Assembly (NCBI RefSeq): GCF_050947875.1
Contig: NC_134573.1
Location: forward strand, 70,805,315-70,869,314
Source of the DNA: Dermacentor variabilis
Lineage: Eukaryota > Arthropoda > Arachnida > Ixodida > Ixodidae
Length of the DNA stretch: 64,000 bases
Direction: 5' to 3'
In this document: piece after piece, positions 44,093 to 55,706 of the stretch
How the letters are laid out: each line of letters begins with the position of its first letter
How positions within the stretch are numbered: the stretch's first letter is position 1
The notes under the pieces: model-generated
Told to the model about the DNA's origin: nothing
What the model saw: only the letters and a program-made list of their open reading frames with translations
Databases searched by the model: none
Made by a program: the position numbers and the translations under genes

Positions 44093-44811
44093 TTAGGTTA
44101 CGGAGCTCTTTCGAGGCCCTGTAACAGGGGTTCTGCCTTTTCTGGAGCGCCGCTCCTTAGGTGCTTGGTGCGCCTTGGGGATAGGTGTAGTGTCCATTGC
44201 CTCTTGTGAGGCGCCGGACACGTGCTCTTGCGAGCGGGAAGTTACCAGCGAGGGTCCCGCCTTGGAGGGCAAGACCGCTGCGCCCACCAGTCCGGAGGTC
44301 GATGGGGCTCCCTGAGGTATTTGGCTGCGCCGGCTGTTGCCAGCGCTGGAAGAGGCCGGGGAGGTTGGGGCAGCCTCAGCTGCGCCCACCTTCGGGGTCG
44401 ATGGGCCCGTCTGCTGGGTTGACGGAGCAGCACTAGCTGCAACTGCCGCGGGGGCAGATGGCGTAACTGCCGACTCGCTGGATGTGGGTCGGACAGCCGC
44501 CCGTGGCCGTTGTGTCGCTGCCCCCTGACGCGTCACATCGGCAAAACTTTTCTTGGGCAGGTATGAAACCCGCCTGCGTGCCTCTTTGAACGATATGTTC
44601 TCTTTTACTTTGATCGTTGCTATTTCTTTTTCCTTCTTCAAGGAGGGGCACGACCGCGAGTACGCGGCGTGCTCCCCATCACAGTTTACACAGTGGAGAG
44701 CCTTCTCACAAGTTTCAGTGGTGTGTTCTTGGGCACTGCATTTAGCGCAAGTTTGGCGACCTCGGCAGCTCTGCGAGCTGTGGCCGAAGCGCTGGCATTT
44801 GAAACAATGTC
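44093..44811 (-). pseudogene. LINE B ORF1, C-terminal part
   Basis: Begins within the first zinc knuckle region (CFKCQRFGHSSQSC, CAKCSAQEHTTETC, CVNCDGEHAAYSRSC) and runs to the normal stop 46 bp before ORF2. About 200 N-terminal residues are missing because the element is 5'-truncated. A 6-residue gap relative to LINE A lies near the C-terminus. Confidence 0.83.
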
Positions 44812-46099
44812 GCACTAAGGAAGACCCAAAGAAATCATTCTGACACTTCCAAATTCTGCTGTCTGCCTCAAGAGACCCTTAAAATTTCTGTAACACTTAA
44901 ATGTGATCACCCAGTATGTACTACAGACACATAAGAATCGTTGATGACAAGTGAAGCTTTCTTTTTTGGGGATATTTTTGTAAACGTGACACGAACACCA
45001 CATGAAACCGTAAACGGATGACATAAAATCTGATGATGTACACTTTCATAGCTACTACATCCAAACGCTGGCGATAGCTATTTGGTCGCGCACAAGATGG
45101 TTAGATTTAGTATACAGTTTCAAACTATGGATTCACTCATCGCAGTTGTAGTTCGAGCTCACTGGCGTGTGCAGTAAAAATACTTAAAAAAAAATATATC
45201 GTTAAACGGCCCCTGAAACAGTTCGGACGAATTCTGTAGACGTGTAGGGTACAGCTAAAGTAACATTTTCGCGTAACAGTTTAAGTGAAGCGCCTCATAT
45301 TAAGATTTCCGCGGATGATTACAAGTTAACCTCCTACCTAGCCATGCTTTTTCCTCCACAACTCGGTCGCCGAGTGATTGGGGCTAGGCTTTACGTCATG
45401 ATGTGACGTTGTGTCGTCTACTTTCGGTTGTCTTGGAGTCAGTGTGCCAAGCCTCTCCAACCTCTCCGCTAGCCGCCTGGCCGTCGATCTGCAGCGAGGG
45501 CTATTCAAGCTGCATGTGTTTCGAGCGTTCTGTTACAGCGCCGAGCGTGTCCGGCACTCCGGTAACCACAGGCGATCTATGCATCTTCACGGATGGGCGG
45601 AGGCGTAAACTAAAACCCTTTCATACTACTACCGCTGTGGTGAAAGAGCTTTAGCGTAGACGTACGTGAGTGGCCTGATCGGCCTGCACGATCCAGCCAC
45701 CTGGTAGCGCAGACCTTAACCAGCCAGAGCTAATACATAACTACACTCTAGCTGTAGCCAAGCTGAAAACATCCGAAACATATAAACTTTACCGTGAAAC
45801 GCTGACAGCGAACTCTATGCACGAATGCAACCTTTCTGGTAGAACCGCGGCCTCTTGAGTGGGTCGCGCTCCTGTTAGTGTTTCGAACTGTTATTATTTC
45901 AGTCTAAGAAGAGCTAACAAAAGGATGCGCGCTATTGGTGTTTTTCTTCTCATTACATTTGTTTTCGGACTGCCATTCTCAAAATTCCGAGGAATAACTT
46001 TGTAAAGAATGAAAGACGAGGTATGAGCAGCTTTGGTGGTAAAAGAGTGGTTGGATACGCGTGGTTCGGAATTTGGTTCGGAATAATTGTCGGCGGAGC
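44812..46099. other. No gene seen
   Basis: Unique-looking DNA right of LINE B. A GC-rich stretch at 45405-45650 has a plus-strand open frame (45403-45654) without recognisable domain. Nothing assignable. Confidence 0.35.
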
Positions 46100-46173
46100 G
46101 ACATCCGACGCAGGACGCGGGACGCCAGCGCCGGTATTTCTGCGACGCGGGGCTCTTAACGCTTTCGCGTTAA
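46100..46173 (+). repeat. End fragment of the composite repeat family
   Basis: Ends in 'gctcttaacgctttcgcgtt', the same terminal block as at 4031-4052 and 7131-7151, preceded by the degenerate 'cgacgc' stretch. No tRNA-like head is present, so it is truncated or a relative. Confidence 0.5.
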
Positions 46174-46393
46174 AAAGACAACGTGTTCAAGATTACGCTC
46201 CTGCCGAAAATTTACACCGGCAGCAAAGTAAAATACACTTGGTTTCTGCTGCATTAGCTCTGTGTTTGGTTGAGCTTTGTGCCACCAGGTGACTGCACCG
46301 TGCAGGCAGTTCACGCTTGCGCCTCCGCTCATCCCGTGAAACGCCCAGTCCACTGCGCTTATTCGAATGCCGTACGCGCTAAACTCTATTGTG

Positions 46394-46579
46394 GCAGTAA
46401 TCCTCCGCTGTGAAGTGATGGCTGCAAATGCGTAGATTCTAGCGCCGATCGGATACCCACAGTCCGAGGCGCAGCAGCTTCTCCGCCCGTCTGCTGCCTT
46501 GCAGAGGTACACGATTTCGCACCTTGACATATCGCCACTTGCTACGTTTGCAGTACACAACGCAACAAGAGCGAACCAT
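46394..46579 (-). pseudogene. Decayed THAP-type zinc-finger domain
   Basis: From ATG at 46579 the minus strand reads 'MVRSCCVVYCKRSKW', matching the start of THAP domains (M-x-x-x-C-x2-4-C). After a break in frame it reads 'RICSHHFTAEDYC' to about 46394, matching their second half (C-S-x-H-F-x2-x-D-[FY]). A TAG lies between and the frame changes, so the domain is not intact in one frame. THAP domains occur in P-element-type transposases and in host transcription factors; which this was cannot be told. Confidence 0.5.
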
Positions 46580-47198
46580 GGTGCTTGCTAAAAGAAATAT
46601 CGAGACTAACACTCACCGCGCTGCTCTTGTCGACGCGGAGCCCGTTGCAGCACAAGCAGACGACACTCGCTGTGTGCCGGAAGTGCTTCAGTGCAGTGAT
46701 AAATTGTCTCTGTGCATTCTATTTCTGTTGCTTTCTTTTTAGAGAAACAAATTAACTAACAATCCAGCCATTACGAACATTTCTGCACCATAAAGTTGGA
46801 AAGATTATCGATGAAGCGCCCTGGGCAGCCAATGGGACAGCTCGCCCTACCGTCTACCTCGCATTACTTCGTCAGGGGCGGCTGAAAACTCAAGGGAGTG
46901 GCGTGCTGCGGTCGGTAGCGTTGTTCATTTTTTAAACCTTATAATAAATATGACGGTTTACGCGGAACCCTTATAACACATCAGTTAATAGAACACGTCA
47001 ATTATTAATGAGAAGGTCCTATCCTAACGACTCAGTACGTTTGTACAATATCGTTAAAGGGACTCCTCAAAGATAAGGGTGTTAGCCATGTGGTACACCC
47101 CAGCACACTGAACGGAGCAAATATTGTAATGTGTAAATATCACCTACAAGACACTGTTGGTCATTCCCACGACTGTTTTCACTATACGAGCCTCTCAC
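46580..47198. other. No gene seen
   Basis: Searched on the minus strand for a phase-2 exon continuing the host gene; none could be supported. Confidence 0.35.
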
Positions 47199-47326
47199 CC
47201 ATCAAGTGCCGCTAGGAGACTGCTGAAGCTCTTGAGGTGGCCGCGCAAGCCGACAGGCCGCAGGCCCAGGAAATTGCTGATCACGGACTTTTTGTATCCG
47301 GCAGCGACGAGGCCTCGGGTGAGTTG
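47199..47326 (-). CDS. Membrane chitinase-like host gene, putative exon 6
   Basis: Acceptor tttaccag|CAA at 47326 and donor GG|gtgagag at 47199. It encodes 42 codons plus two bases: QLTRGLVAAGYKKSVISNFL and following. It enters in phase 0, as exon 5 leaves. The stretch GYKKSVISNFLGL looks like a helix then a beta strand of a TIM barrel, suiting the position after exon 5. Less certain than exons 1-5 because of the 4.6-kb intron and because an in-frame TGA overlaps the donor, so it could also be a terminal exon. Confidence 0.55.
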
Positions 47327-47336
47327 CTGGTAAATG

Positions 47337-48752
47337 TAACAAGGAGAAGCACAATTGAGAAAAAAAGTCAAGAGCCAGTTGCCGGAAATCATATTGTAGG
47401 AGTTGTTGTGTACATATCCCCCCCCCACCCCTTTATTTCTGAAAGCACAATTTCTTGAATCATTTGAGCTGCCTTTCAGAAATGGCATGGTGACGAAAAA
47501 AAATTTATCTTTATCTTTCAATTTGTTTCCTTCTGCACTCATCTGGTGCAATGCAATAACTTCGGCACAACGCGTAATAAAGGTAATAAATCTGCACATT
47601 CACTTTATTTCTTTGTTGTAGTAGGGGTGTCCGAGTAGTGATAATTTTGATAACGAATCCTCTTCCTCTCCGATTTCTTTCCTATCCGATTGATTGGTGG
47701 ATTCAAGAATCGAAGTTGTCGATCGATCGCTTCTGATATTGTTGCAGTCTACAGGGAACAGCACCGATGCAAGGAGAGTTCCTTGCGGACGATTTTGCAG
47801 CGGGAGAACTGTAGTAGCCGCGCACACAAGCCAGTTTCTGAGTGAACGAATGGAGTAGATGACTTCTGCAGAATAGCCGGCAGTCGAGCCTATACAGGGT
47901 TATGATATTTAAGTTTTATGGTATTATTAAAAGTAGTCCGTGGTAGATAGCATAATTCTTGTACATGAGCAAGATTATTCAAAAGGCGGACTTTACAGGC
48001 ACGAGAAATCGAAACCTATATTTAAATAATTAACGAAAACTATCCAAACAACTTACAGATTAATTAATTTATGGCACATATACAAATTGTAGCCGTTGAG
48101 GTTATAAGACGTATCCGCTTAATTTCCAGAATGACACAAGTTTCGAGATATTTATTTCTCAAAGTGTACAGCAATATATATGGACGTACCAGTTACGTTT
48201 GTGCTTCAATGCATAAAATAGTGTTCTGTTAAAATACCAAGTGGAACAGTGCATTTTTACGCCAAGTTTTATGGCGCACATTTCCAAACTGGTATTATTC
48301 TGGAAGTTGAATACAAGTGGATACACCTTGCAAACTGGCCGGCTACAAATCGCAAATTACGATATGCGCCCTAGAGCAATTAATTAAACATATTTAGTGG
48401 ATTTTCGGTAACTCTTTCAAGATATGTTTCGATTTCTCATGCAAGTAATGTGCGCATCTCTGAATAATCCAGATCAAGAACTACAATTATGTTATTTGGA
48501 ACAGGCTATCTTAAATCATTCCAGAAAACTTAAGAATGATCGCTCTGTAATACGAGCACGCCTCGTCTTACGCAGCCTACGAATGTTTTCTCGATTTGGG
48601 CAAAGCTATTTAGTATTGGTACAATCGCACTATGTTTGAGTCCTTTTAAAACAATGCGTGGTACAGCACAGTATTACACTATGAACTATCAGCAAGTAAA
48701 CGACTCTTCTTGCTATTGGGAAGTTTGGTTATTCGACAATACTATAGTTTAC

Positions 48753-48792
<40 letters not shown>

Positions 48793-49152
48793 TCATTTCA
48801 GGAGTAGTGCCGGCCACTCACACGAGGCCTCAGGTAGGAGTGGGTTGTAAAAAAACAAAGCAGATGTGGTGATACGACGGTAAAACTTGCACTACGCAAG
48901 TCCACAAATGCAGATGTTACGAAGAAATAATCACCGAATACAGTGCATGAAACTTAATATTTTGTATTTTTAGAAGTTCGGACCTCAGTCATTTGTTTCA
49001 ACTTTATTCCAACCCCCCCTCAATAAGAACACATTCATGTACAGAAAAAGGCCGATATAAAATTGTTCCTCCCAGATTAAGAGTCGCAGGCTTATCTGTA
49101 CTTCTACCACTCAACAAGGATCCAAACTTGCCGAATCGTTACACACAGGCGA
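47337..49152. other. Intron-like DNA; (TTTA)n run
   Basis: No exon seen. A (TTTA)n microsatellite lies at 48753-48792 and a C-rich run at 47418-47431. Confidence 0.4.
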
Positions 49153-49670
49153 TTTATTTTTAGAGCGCTGCTCTTAGGCGCCCATTCCTGCGGCGAGAAT
49201 TGGCGTTCCCGGCCTAACGGAGCGAACGAGCACAGCGAAAGACGAGAGCCAACGCGGGGCGCAGCGGGGGATGAAAAAAAAAATAACGCCACGAGAGGAG
49301 AGACGCGAGGAGGAAAGCGGACAGGAGGGTGAAGCGGAACCACGAGGCGGAAAGCGGAGAAGGGTATGGGGAAAGTGTGAGAAGAAAAACGTAGTACGGG
49401 TGACGCTGGCTACGCGATGGTGCCAGAGTAGCGCGCGTCGTCTGGGAGGTTTGGCGGCGGCGGCTTCTCTGAATCGCGCCCAAGCGTCACCCACGCGCTG
49501 GCCCCACGAGCTGGCTCTCGCGATCTACAGGTTAGCGAGACAAGGGCGCCACACATCGCTCCGTTCGCAACCTGCCGCACGAGGTAATTTTTGTCCACGC
49601 CAGCCAATATATCGCGACATGGAAACACTATAGAGCTGCGCTAAAATTTCACATTACGGAGTATCGTAAT
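49153..49670 (+). repeat. Dispersed GC-rich repeat R1, unoccupied copy
   Basis: The left part (49158-49265) aligns with 10556-10670 and the right part (about 49270-49670) with 15849-16275; here they are adjacent, with only an A-rich stretch between. It is thus a related empty site for the Harbinger element. It lies in intron 5 of the host gene. Confidence 0.65.
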
Positions 49671-51961
49671 CGTCGGCGAAGTTTTTTTTTAGAGATGTTC
49701 ATCAATTGCTGAGAACAATGCATTGCCACAATCGCTTTTCGCTCCACTTTTGCCCTCTTCCCAGACAAGTTGAAGCCGACTTTCTGCAAAGATTGTTGCC
49801 CAGACTGATACATGCTGCGCGCAAGGAAAGTAAGCAAGGATCGACAGACTTGCACTTCCTGATGCTGAAACGTTTCAGGAAATAAACTTCCAGGGGATGT
49901 CCCTGCGGCACATAATAAACAGGTGGCCATTCAGTGCTCTTTCATTCTGAACAGCATAATGTAATGAACTCGCACGCAGCAAATACACCAATTACGTACA
50001 CACAAGCAAGTTACTACAAGAATTCGGTATCAACCCACGCTCAGAAAAGTTACGTATAAGCTGCTTTTACGCTGACAGCCAGCATTATTGTCTCGTGAAG
50101 CTTAGCGCAAAGTCTTAACACACGATTAGAGCTACCCGGGAAGGACACTATCAACTATTAATATTGTACGACGAATATTATCTACGTATAGCAACAAGCC
50201 TATAAGCGCAATACGCTTCATCTTCATTATTACTTTTTATAATGCAGTCAGTGTAGCCCATAATGCGTAGAGTCTCCGCAATATAATTTGGTAGTGTATA
50301 TGTTTAAGTAAAATGTGTAAATCCGCTTGACTTTCTCTATGTGCCTGACCAATTTTTTTGCTGAACGAATGAAGTGCTTCATATAGGTGTTCAATTTTCG
50401 TTTTGGATACAAGTACTTTAGTACGTGTGCTTTATGCATGTTTCACTTCTGCAATGGCCCAGCAGTAGGCTTACAGTAAACTTATTTAAGTAAATGAATA
50501 CTCCAGGATATCGCCTTTCAGAATCATACAAGTAAGCAGAGGTATCACTGGGGGATGATAGTCTCTCTATGTCTTTATCAAGACAATACTGAAGCACTCG
50601 TTGTGGTGCAGCCTTCTTACTCTCGTCTAAGAGCGGCAATTCCTCATTTTGTTGCTCGCATGCGGACGCAGACTGGTGCTCTTTTATACGCGCTTTAAGG
50701 TGAGGTCCTTCAAGCAGGTCTCTAGTTCTGACGTTTGCTTATACCTTTCCTCGTGTGCTAAGCGCGCTCGGCTTTTTGCGGGAAACTTCCTGCCACTAAT
50801 GTCAGTGCCGTTGTTCGGCAACACATTCCTTTTAAGGGGCTTAGTTCTCGTAGCTACGCCGCGTTAGATGCACACACGAATTAGCACTTTCCGGGTGAAG
50901 GCAGCGTTCTACTGTCTTCGAGTGAAGAGTATTATACGACGACAGGCTTTCGGTAACACGACGAATATTTCCAAAACACCTGTTAGATTGAGAAAAATTT
51001 GCGGTTTAAAACTGCAAAGTCTCATTTGCCTGATAGTTTTTGAAATTTAGATGTGATTTTCCCCTCGGTTGTTTGGAAAGGGTGAGTCTGTTGTTCAATG
51101 AAAAGAGTAAAAAAAAAATCCGGTCAACTACATTACCTACACACGTTTATTGAAAAGCTTTCAGAAAACCTTGCGACCTAGCGCATCTAAAAATGTTGTT
51201 ACCGTCTCTTCGTTTTAATTTCATTTGCCAGGGAGCTTTGTCTGTAATGACGAGGCATCAAATAATTTTTTACCATGTGTTGTTTAACTGTCTTGGAGCA
51301 ATTTCCTCTGCCAGCTTAACCGGTCACTGTACGCAGTTTTAGGGACTGACAGCAGAGGTAGTTCGATGGTTTCTTACTACATTGACACCTGTTGATTTAA
51401 ATAAATGATAACATCGGTTTTCGAAAACAACGATCAGTGAACGTTACCGGCATATCGACAATTCAGAAAGCCTGAGTATGCTTATTAGCTACCTGAGCGC
51501 TTCAACAACTCTTGCGAGAAGCAGCCCAAGACGTCTTTCTGCATATTCTTTCTCCATTTATGCTGAACGCATAGCCTATATATTTCGATATAAGCTCTCA
51601 TAGTGAGCTATTTTTAAGCGACCTTATCTACACCTCTATCCAACTAGGGTTTCAAAGCAGAAGTACTTTCTCCAGAATGCTGTCATAGGACAAGCAGGCG
51701 GCAATAGCACACTAAACTTGCCAGCGTCATTGTTAATTAGGTAGATCATTTGCATTTCAACGAGACCAAGCAGCTTATGCCGTTTCCCAGCGTTACGGCG
51801 TCTCTCTCCGGAGCTTTAAACGAAGGGTTGCGGGTGCTCCGCACTTCCATTTTCGCTTGTCAACACTTCGCATCACTAGGGTCCTCCTTTCCTGCTGCTA
51901 TCATCAATGGTGAGCAAGTGCAGCACGGCACACCGAATGCACGTGTAGCAATGATGCTCAC
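49671..51961. other. Intron-like DNA, no supported exon
   Basis: Minus-strand frames at 49702-49911 and 50418-50639 look partly protein-like but have no splice fit with the gene around them and no clear family. Nothing else seen. Confidence 0.35.
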
Positions 51962-52200
51962 CGAAAATAGTTGGACCGCGTGTCTGATGGCAGCGTCGGT
52001 CACAGCCCAGCCGTTGGTGCCGGTATCGCCGTCTAGGAGACCGAAGCCGCGTACGCCTGGAGTCTTGTAAAGCTGAGCGGCGCTCTTGCGAAAGGACGTC
52101 CTTCGAAACGCAGCCTTGGCTTCCAGGAAGGACTCCGAATCAAAAGTGAACAAGAATCTGGCAGTAGTATTATAGTTGAGCAAGAAGCTATACTCGGACT
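51962..52200 (-). CDS. Membrane chitinase-like host gene, exon 5
   Basis: Acceptor with a good pyrimidine tract (ttcttgttgttcacag) at 52200; donor TCG|gtgagc at 51962. It encodes residues 168-247 of the partial protein: SEYSFLLNYNTTARFLF, then 'KSAAQLYKTPGVRGFGLLDG' and 'TNGWAVTDAAIRHAVQLF'. The segment GFGLLDGDTG lies where GH18 chitinases have their DxxDxDxE strand. It keeps D-x-D but no glutamate, so a catalytic chitinase is unlikely if the alignment is right. It enters in phase 1, as exon 4 leaves, and exits in phase 0. Confidence 0.75.
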
Positions 52201-53289
52201 CTGTGAACAACAAGAAGAAGAAATGCATTTATGCGGTCCGCAGGCAGATTATTGCCTCGGGAGATGTCAAATCCGTGCCAATTTTTATACGCCACCGTCG
52301 CTTTTGCTAGGCCTTAGCGGGCGTTGATAGGGAGTATTGTTAAGTCAGCAGAGCGTAAATTATCTTCGGTTGAACAAGCGTTAGCCCAGTGCACAAGGAT
52401 AACCTCGCTAGCGTGTTGAACACGTTAGCGGGGTTTAGACTGTTTTGAAGAGCGTTGATGCAGTAGTAGTACCTTGTGGCCTCTATCTTATGAGTGAGCC
52501 TTACTTACCCTAAATAAAATGATAGATTGGAGACATAGCTTATAGAACCGTTTCCACAAGGCGGTAACGACACCCAAGGTTTAATTTAGCTTCTGATATC
52601 GCGAACAGCTACGCGCCACGCAACGTCACTGAAACGTTTACTGCCTGCACAAATGTTAGCAATAAATCAAAATTAGGCGCTAACTTACTGTTTGAGAAAG
52701 TACGCGTTTTGCGGTAGAGAAATTGGATCTATTGAGGAAGGAATCAGGAATATATTACTCAGTGTCAATTGCGTGCCTACGCCTCGGCGCCTGCGACGTC
52801 GTCACTAACAACTTTGCTGTGTTAAGTTTTGTTCTTGCAGAATTTCCAGCAAAATAATAGTTCAGCCGAAACAAGTCGGTAGAGTACATTAAGTTGTTCA
52901 TGGTTGAATGATTCATATTGTATGTAGAGCCCATCAATTTCAGTCGACATAACCGAGTCGACTATACAAGAGAATGCTTTCCGCCGGAACTCCCCGATCG
53001 CGTCATTTTCGACTGCCGCCTAGCTCGCTCGATATGGGCAGCATTCTTAATCTTGTCTCTCGTTTGTATACAATGAAACCCAAATGCGATGAACCCGGAT
53101 AAAGCGAAATATTCTTTATACATGAGCATACGAAGCAATTGACTGACCGGTCTGGATGTAGAATTGAACTGATCATTGAATATATCGAAATCGCGGCATC
53201 GGCTGTCCAAACGAGTGGCTGGTACGGCAGGTAGTGTATTCAAAGCGAGATTCTATCAAGTCGTTTACACGTGTGTTAACAACTTTGAA
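52201..53289. other. Intron 4, left of the CR1-like LINE
   Basis: No exon seen. A small imperfect hairpin 'cgctagcgtgttgaacacg' then 'ttagcg' lies near 52409-52433. Confidence 0.4.
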
Positions 53290-54886
53290 GGAAAGGTGAT
53301 TCCACTTCACAAGTCAGGCGACACCCATAACCCATACAACTACAGACCTATTTCCTTGACATCAGTACCATGTAAAATATTTGAACACATAATTTTCTCT
53401 CATCTTGTCAACTTTTTGGAATCAAACCAGTTCTTTCATAACAGTCAACATGGGTTCCGTAAGTCCTTCTCATGCGAAACGCAGTTATTAACATTTTGTA
53501 GCGATCTCCATGCTTTCCTAGACGCTGGCTTTATAGTAGACTGTATATTTTTAGATTTTGCAAAAGCCTTCGACAGAGTTAACCACCACTTACTCCTACT
53601 AAAACTCGGCCAGCTAAATATTGATCCCCTGGTCTTCAACTGGATTCGAGAGTTTCTTTCTAACCGTACACAATATGTAAGCATTAATGATAATGATTCT
53701 CCTGAAGTTCCGGTCGGTTCAGGGGTGCCTCAAGGCTCTGTTTTGGCACCCTTACTTTTCCTAATTTATATCAATGATCTTCCTAACCAAATTGCAAGTT
53801 CCATTTGTCTATTTGCTGACGACTGTGTTATATACCGCAAGATTGAAAGCACTAACGATACTTTTACACTCCAGGATGATCTCGGTAACACTGCAGCATG
53901 GTGCAAGCTTTGGCTAATGGAACTAAACATTTCTAAATGCAAAACAATGAGAATTTCCCGTAACCAGTCAGCTTGCCCCGCCTACATACTTAATGATACT
54001 CCCCTTGACCCAGTACTTTTTTACAAATATCTCGGTGTGTATATTGCTAACAATCTTTCATGGAAAAGACACATCGAATACATCACGTCGAAAGCTAACC
54101 GCATGCTAGGCTATCTCAGACGTAACTTTTCTTTAGCTCCACCGAAACTAAAACAACAACTCTACGTCACTTATGTCCGGCCTAACCTCGAATACGCATG
54201 CTCGATATGGGACCCTGGGCATGCTACTCTAATAAATATCCTTGAAAGTGTCCAAAATCGATCGGTCCGTTTCATTCTTAACAATTATCACCGTACTTCT
54301 AGCGTTACTAACATGAAACTTAGTCTTGGCATTCCCCTTCTCTCTTCCCGAAGAAAATTATCTCGTCTTTCGCTCTTTCATAAAATCTACTATCATAACC
54401 ACGAGCTCAAGTCCCGGTACATTACACCAGCCTCTTATGTCTCCGCACGTATCGATCATCGCTTCAAAGTTCATGTACCTGCGCAGCGCACAGTTACCTA
54501 CTCACACTCGTTCTTGCCGAGAACATGTCTTGAGTGGAACCACCTGCCTGCGTCACTAGTCGCTATCACTGATACAGACCGTTTTCGCAGAGCACTATCA
54601 AACGAATTATAAACCTACTTCAAAACTGCGTCACTATCACGTTGTCACCTATTGCTATCGTTTTCTTTCATTGCTATTATTCCATGTTTTCGTTTTTTAT
54701 ATTCTTCTTTCTTGATGTTTAAGTGTTTATTTTTGCCTTGTTACTTTTGTGCTTATTTACTTGTTGTTGCTGTATATTATTTGCGGTATAGCTCTTCTTC
54801 ACTTCTCCTTGTATTTATTTTCTATGTACTGATATTCTAATGCCCCTCCCCTCTGTAATGCTTCTTGTAAGCCCTGAGGGTAATAA

Positions 54887-54917
<31 letters not shown>

Positions 54918-54919
54918 AT
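53290..54919 (+). mobile_element. CR1-like LINE, 5'-truncated, in intron 4 of the host gene
   Basis: RT coding region followed by a ~270-bp 3' UTR and an (AATA)n tail to 54919. It starts inside the RT; the exact 5' junction near 53290 is uncertain. It lies antisense to the host gene, a common tolerated orientation. It is the same type as the tails at 1.4 and 2.9 kb and the fragment at 27 kb. Confidence 0.8.
53294..54612 (+). pseudogene. CR1-like LINE reverse transcriptase, N-terminally truncated but open
   Basis: An uninterrupted frame runs from the truncation to TAA at 54610-54612, nominally open from an ATG at 53176 in flanking DNA. RT motifs in order: 'KVIPLHKSGD', 'NYRPISLTSVPCKIFEHI', 'QHGFRKSFSCETQL', 'IFLDFAKAFDRVNH', 'GSGVPQGSVLAPLLFLIYIN', catalytic 'CLFADDCVIY', and 'KYLGVYIANNLSWKRHI'. 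The C-terminal 'EYACSIWDP...' and 'FLPRTCLEWNHLP' are typical of CR1/L2-type LINEs. The endonuclease and ORF1 are missing, so it cannot move alone. Absence of stops over about 440 codons suggests a fairly recent insertion. Confidence 0.8.
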
Positions 54920-55523
54920 CCGGTGAAAATTGGGAGCCGCGTCCATCCAGGCAAACTCGTTTTTCAGAATGCCATTTTATTGACGCTGAGACTCAGTTCA
55001 AGGTGGAGACAAATATTACTATTTTCTACCACGTGTATTCAGCTTCAAATAATTTCTTTCATCGCAAGGAAAGACGACGACTGAGAAACGAGAAAAAGAA
55101 AGAAAACAGCGCCTACACCCAGTATGTTGAAAAAGAACCAACATCAACTCCCCACAGCGGTGTCTGTGAGCTTCTATGTTATCAATGTCTTTCGTGGGTC
55201 TTAAAAAATTATTGAAAACAAATATAACTTATAGCTGTACAAGTAATTCTCAAGTATAAGTACCTCAAGAAAAACTTTGCTATTAGCCAGGTCATCTCAC
55301 GGCGATTGTCGGCCACCAACTACACATCAAGTTAGCAAGCTTAAGCCACTGTAAAAAAAATTAAAGTCACGGTTTTCATAAGCTGATCTTTAGGCTCCTG
55401 TCTCCCCTCCCCCCCCCAGAACAAAAAGTGAAATGCAAGGCATAATGTTTTGTAAATGCATTAGATTTACTGCCAGGAGATATTAACTGTGCGTTCTTTA
55501 TACGATTCTTTTCTGCCTTCTAC
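54920..55523. other. Intron 4, right part
   Basis: No exon or element protein seen; a C-rich run at 55401-55420. Confidence 0.4.
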
Positions 55524-55706
55524 CAGCATGTAGAAGGCTATGAGCAAGCGCACCGTTGTATGACCCGTCCGGGTTGGCCTCAATGTCGAGGATGATGTAG
55601 TCGCAGATATTGGGCTCTGGCAGCTTTCTCCATGACACCCAACTCTGGTCGGTGGATCCACTGGGCAGCCGCCCTGGCGCCAGCAGGGCGCACAACAGAG
55701 CTGGTC
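55524..55706 (-). CDS. Membrane chitinase-like host gene, exon 4
   Basis: Acceptor ttcgtag|GA at 55706, donor CTG|gtagaa at 55524; 183 nt, phase 1 in and phase 1 out. It encodes residues 108-167: PALLCALLAPGRLPSG, 'KLPEPNICDYIILDIEANPD' and 'GALAHSLLHA'. The pattern 'PLxC...LP...CDYIxxD' marks the start of the extracellular domain in a family of tick membrane proteins related to GH18 chitinases, as far as I recall; the two cysteines (about 112 and 141) may pair. Confidence 0.8.

Larger units (their letters stand above)
41719..44811 (-). mobile_element. LINE B, 5' part
   Basis: Continuation of LINE B beyond the nested LINE C, starting with the second copy of the 13-bp duplication (41719-41731). 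It contains most of ORF2 upstream of the thumb and the C-terminal half of ORF1, then stops matching LINE A at about 44811, so the element is 5'-truncated inside ORF1. Possible flanking duplication 'cgcac(a/t)aa' near 33953 and 44813 is imperfect. Confidence 0.87.

Noticed and set aside
33953..44825. Target duplication for LINE B ('cgcacaaaag' versus 'cgcactaagg')
   Set aside because: Only about 8 of 10 bases match; could be a decayed duplication but is not strong enough to call.
49702..49911. Cys-rich minus-strand frame after a 'gccgcag' acceptor
   Set aside because: Phase does not fit the host gene and the cysteine pattern matches no family I know.
50436..50639. Minus-strand peptide 'YLYDSERRYPGVFIYLNKF', faintly like the C-terminal end of hAT transposases
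   Set aside because: Only a short, weak resemblance; the key dimerisation motif of hAT proteins is not visible.
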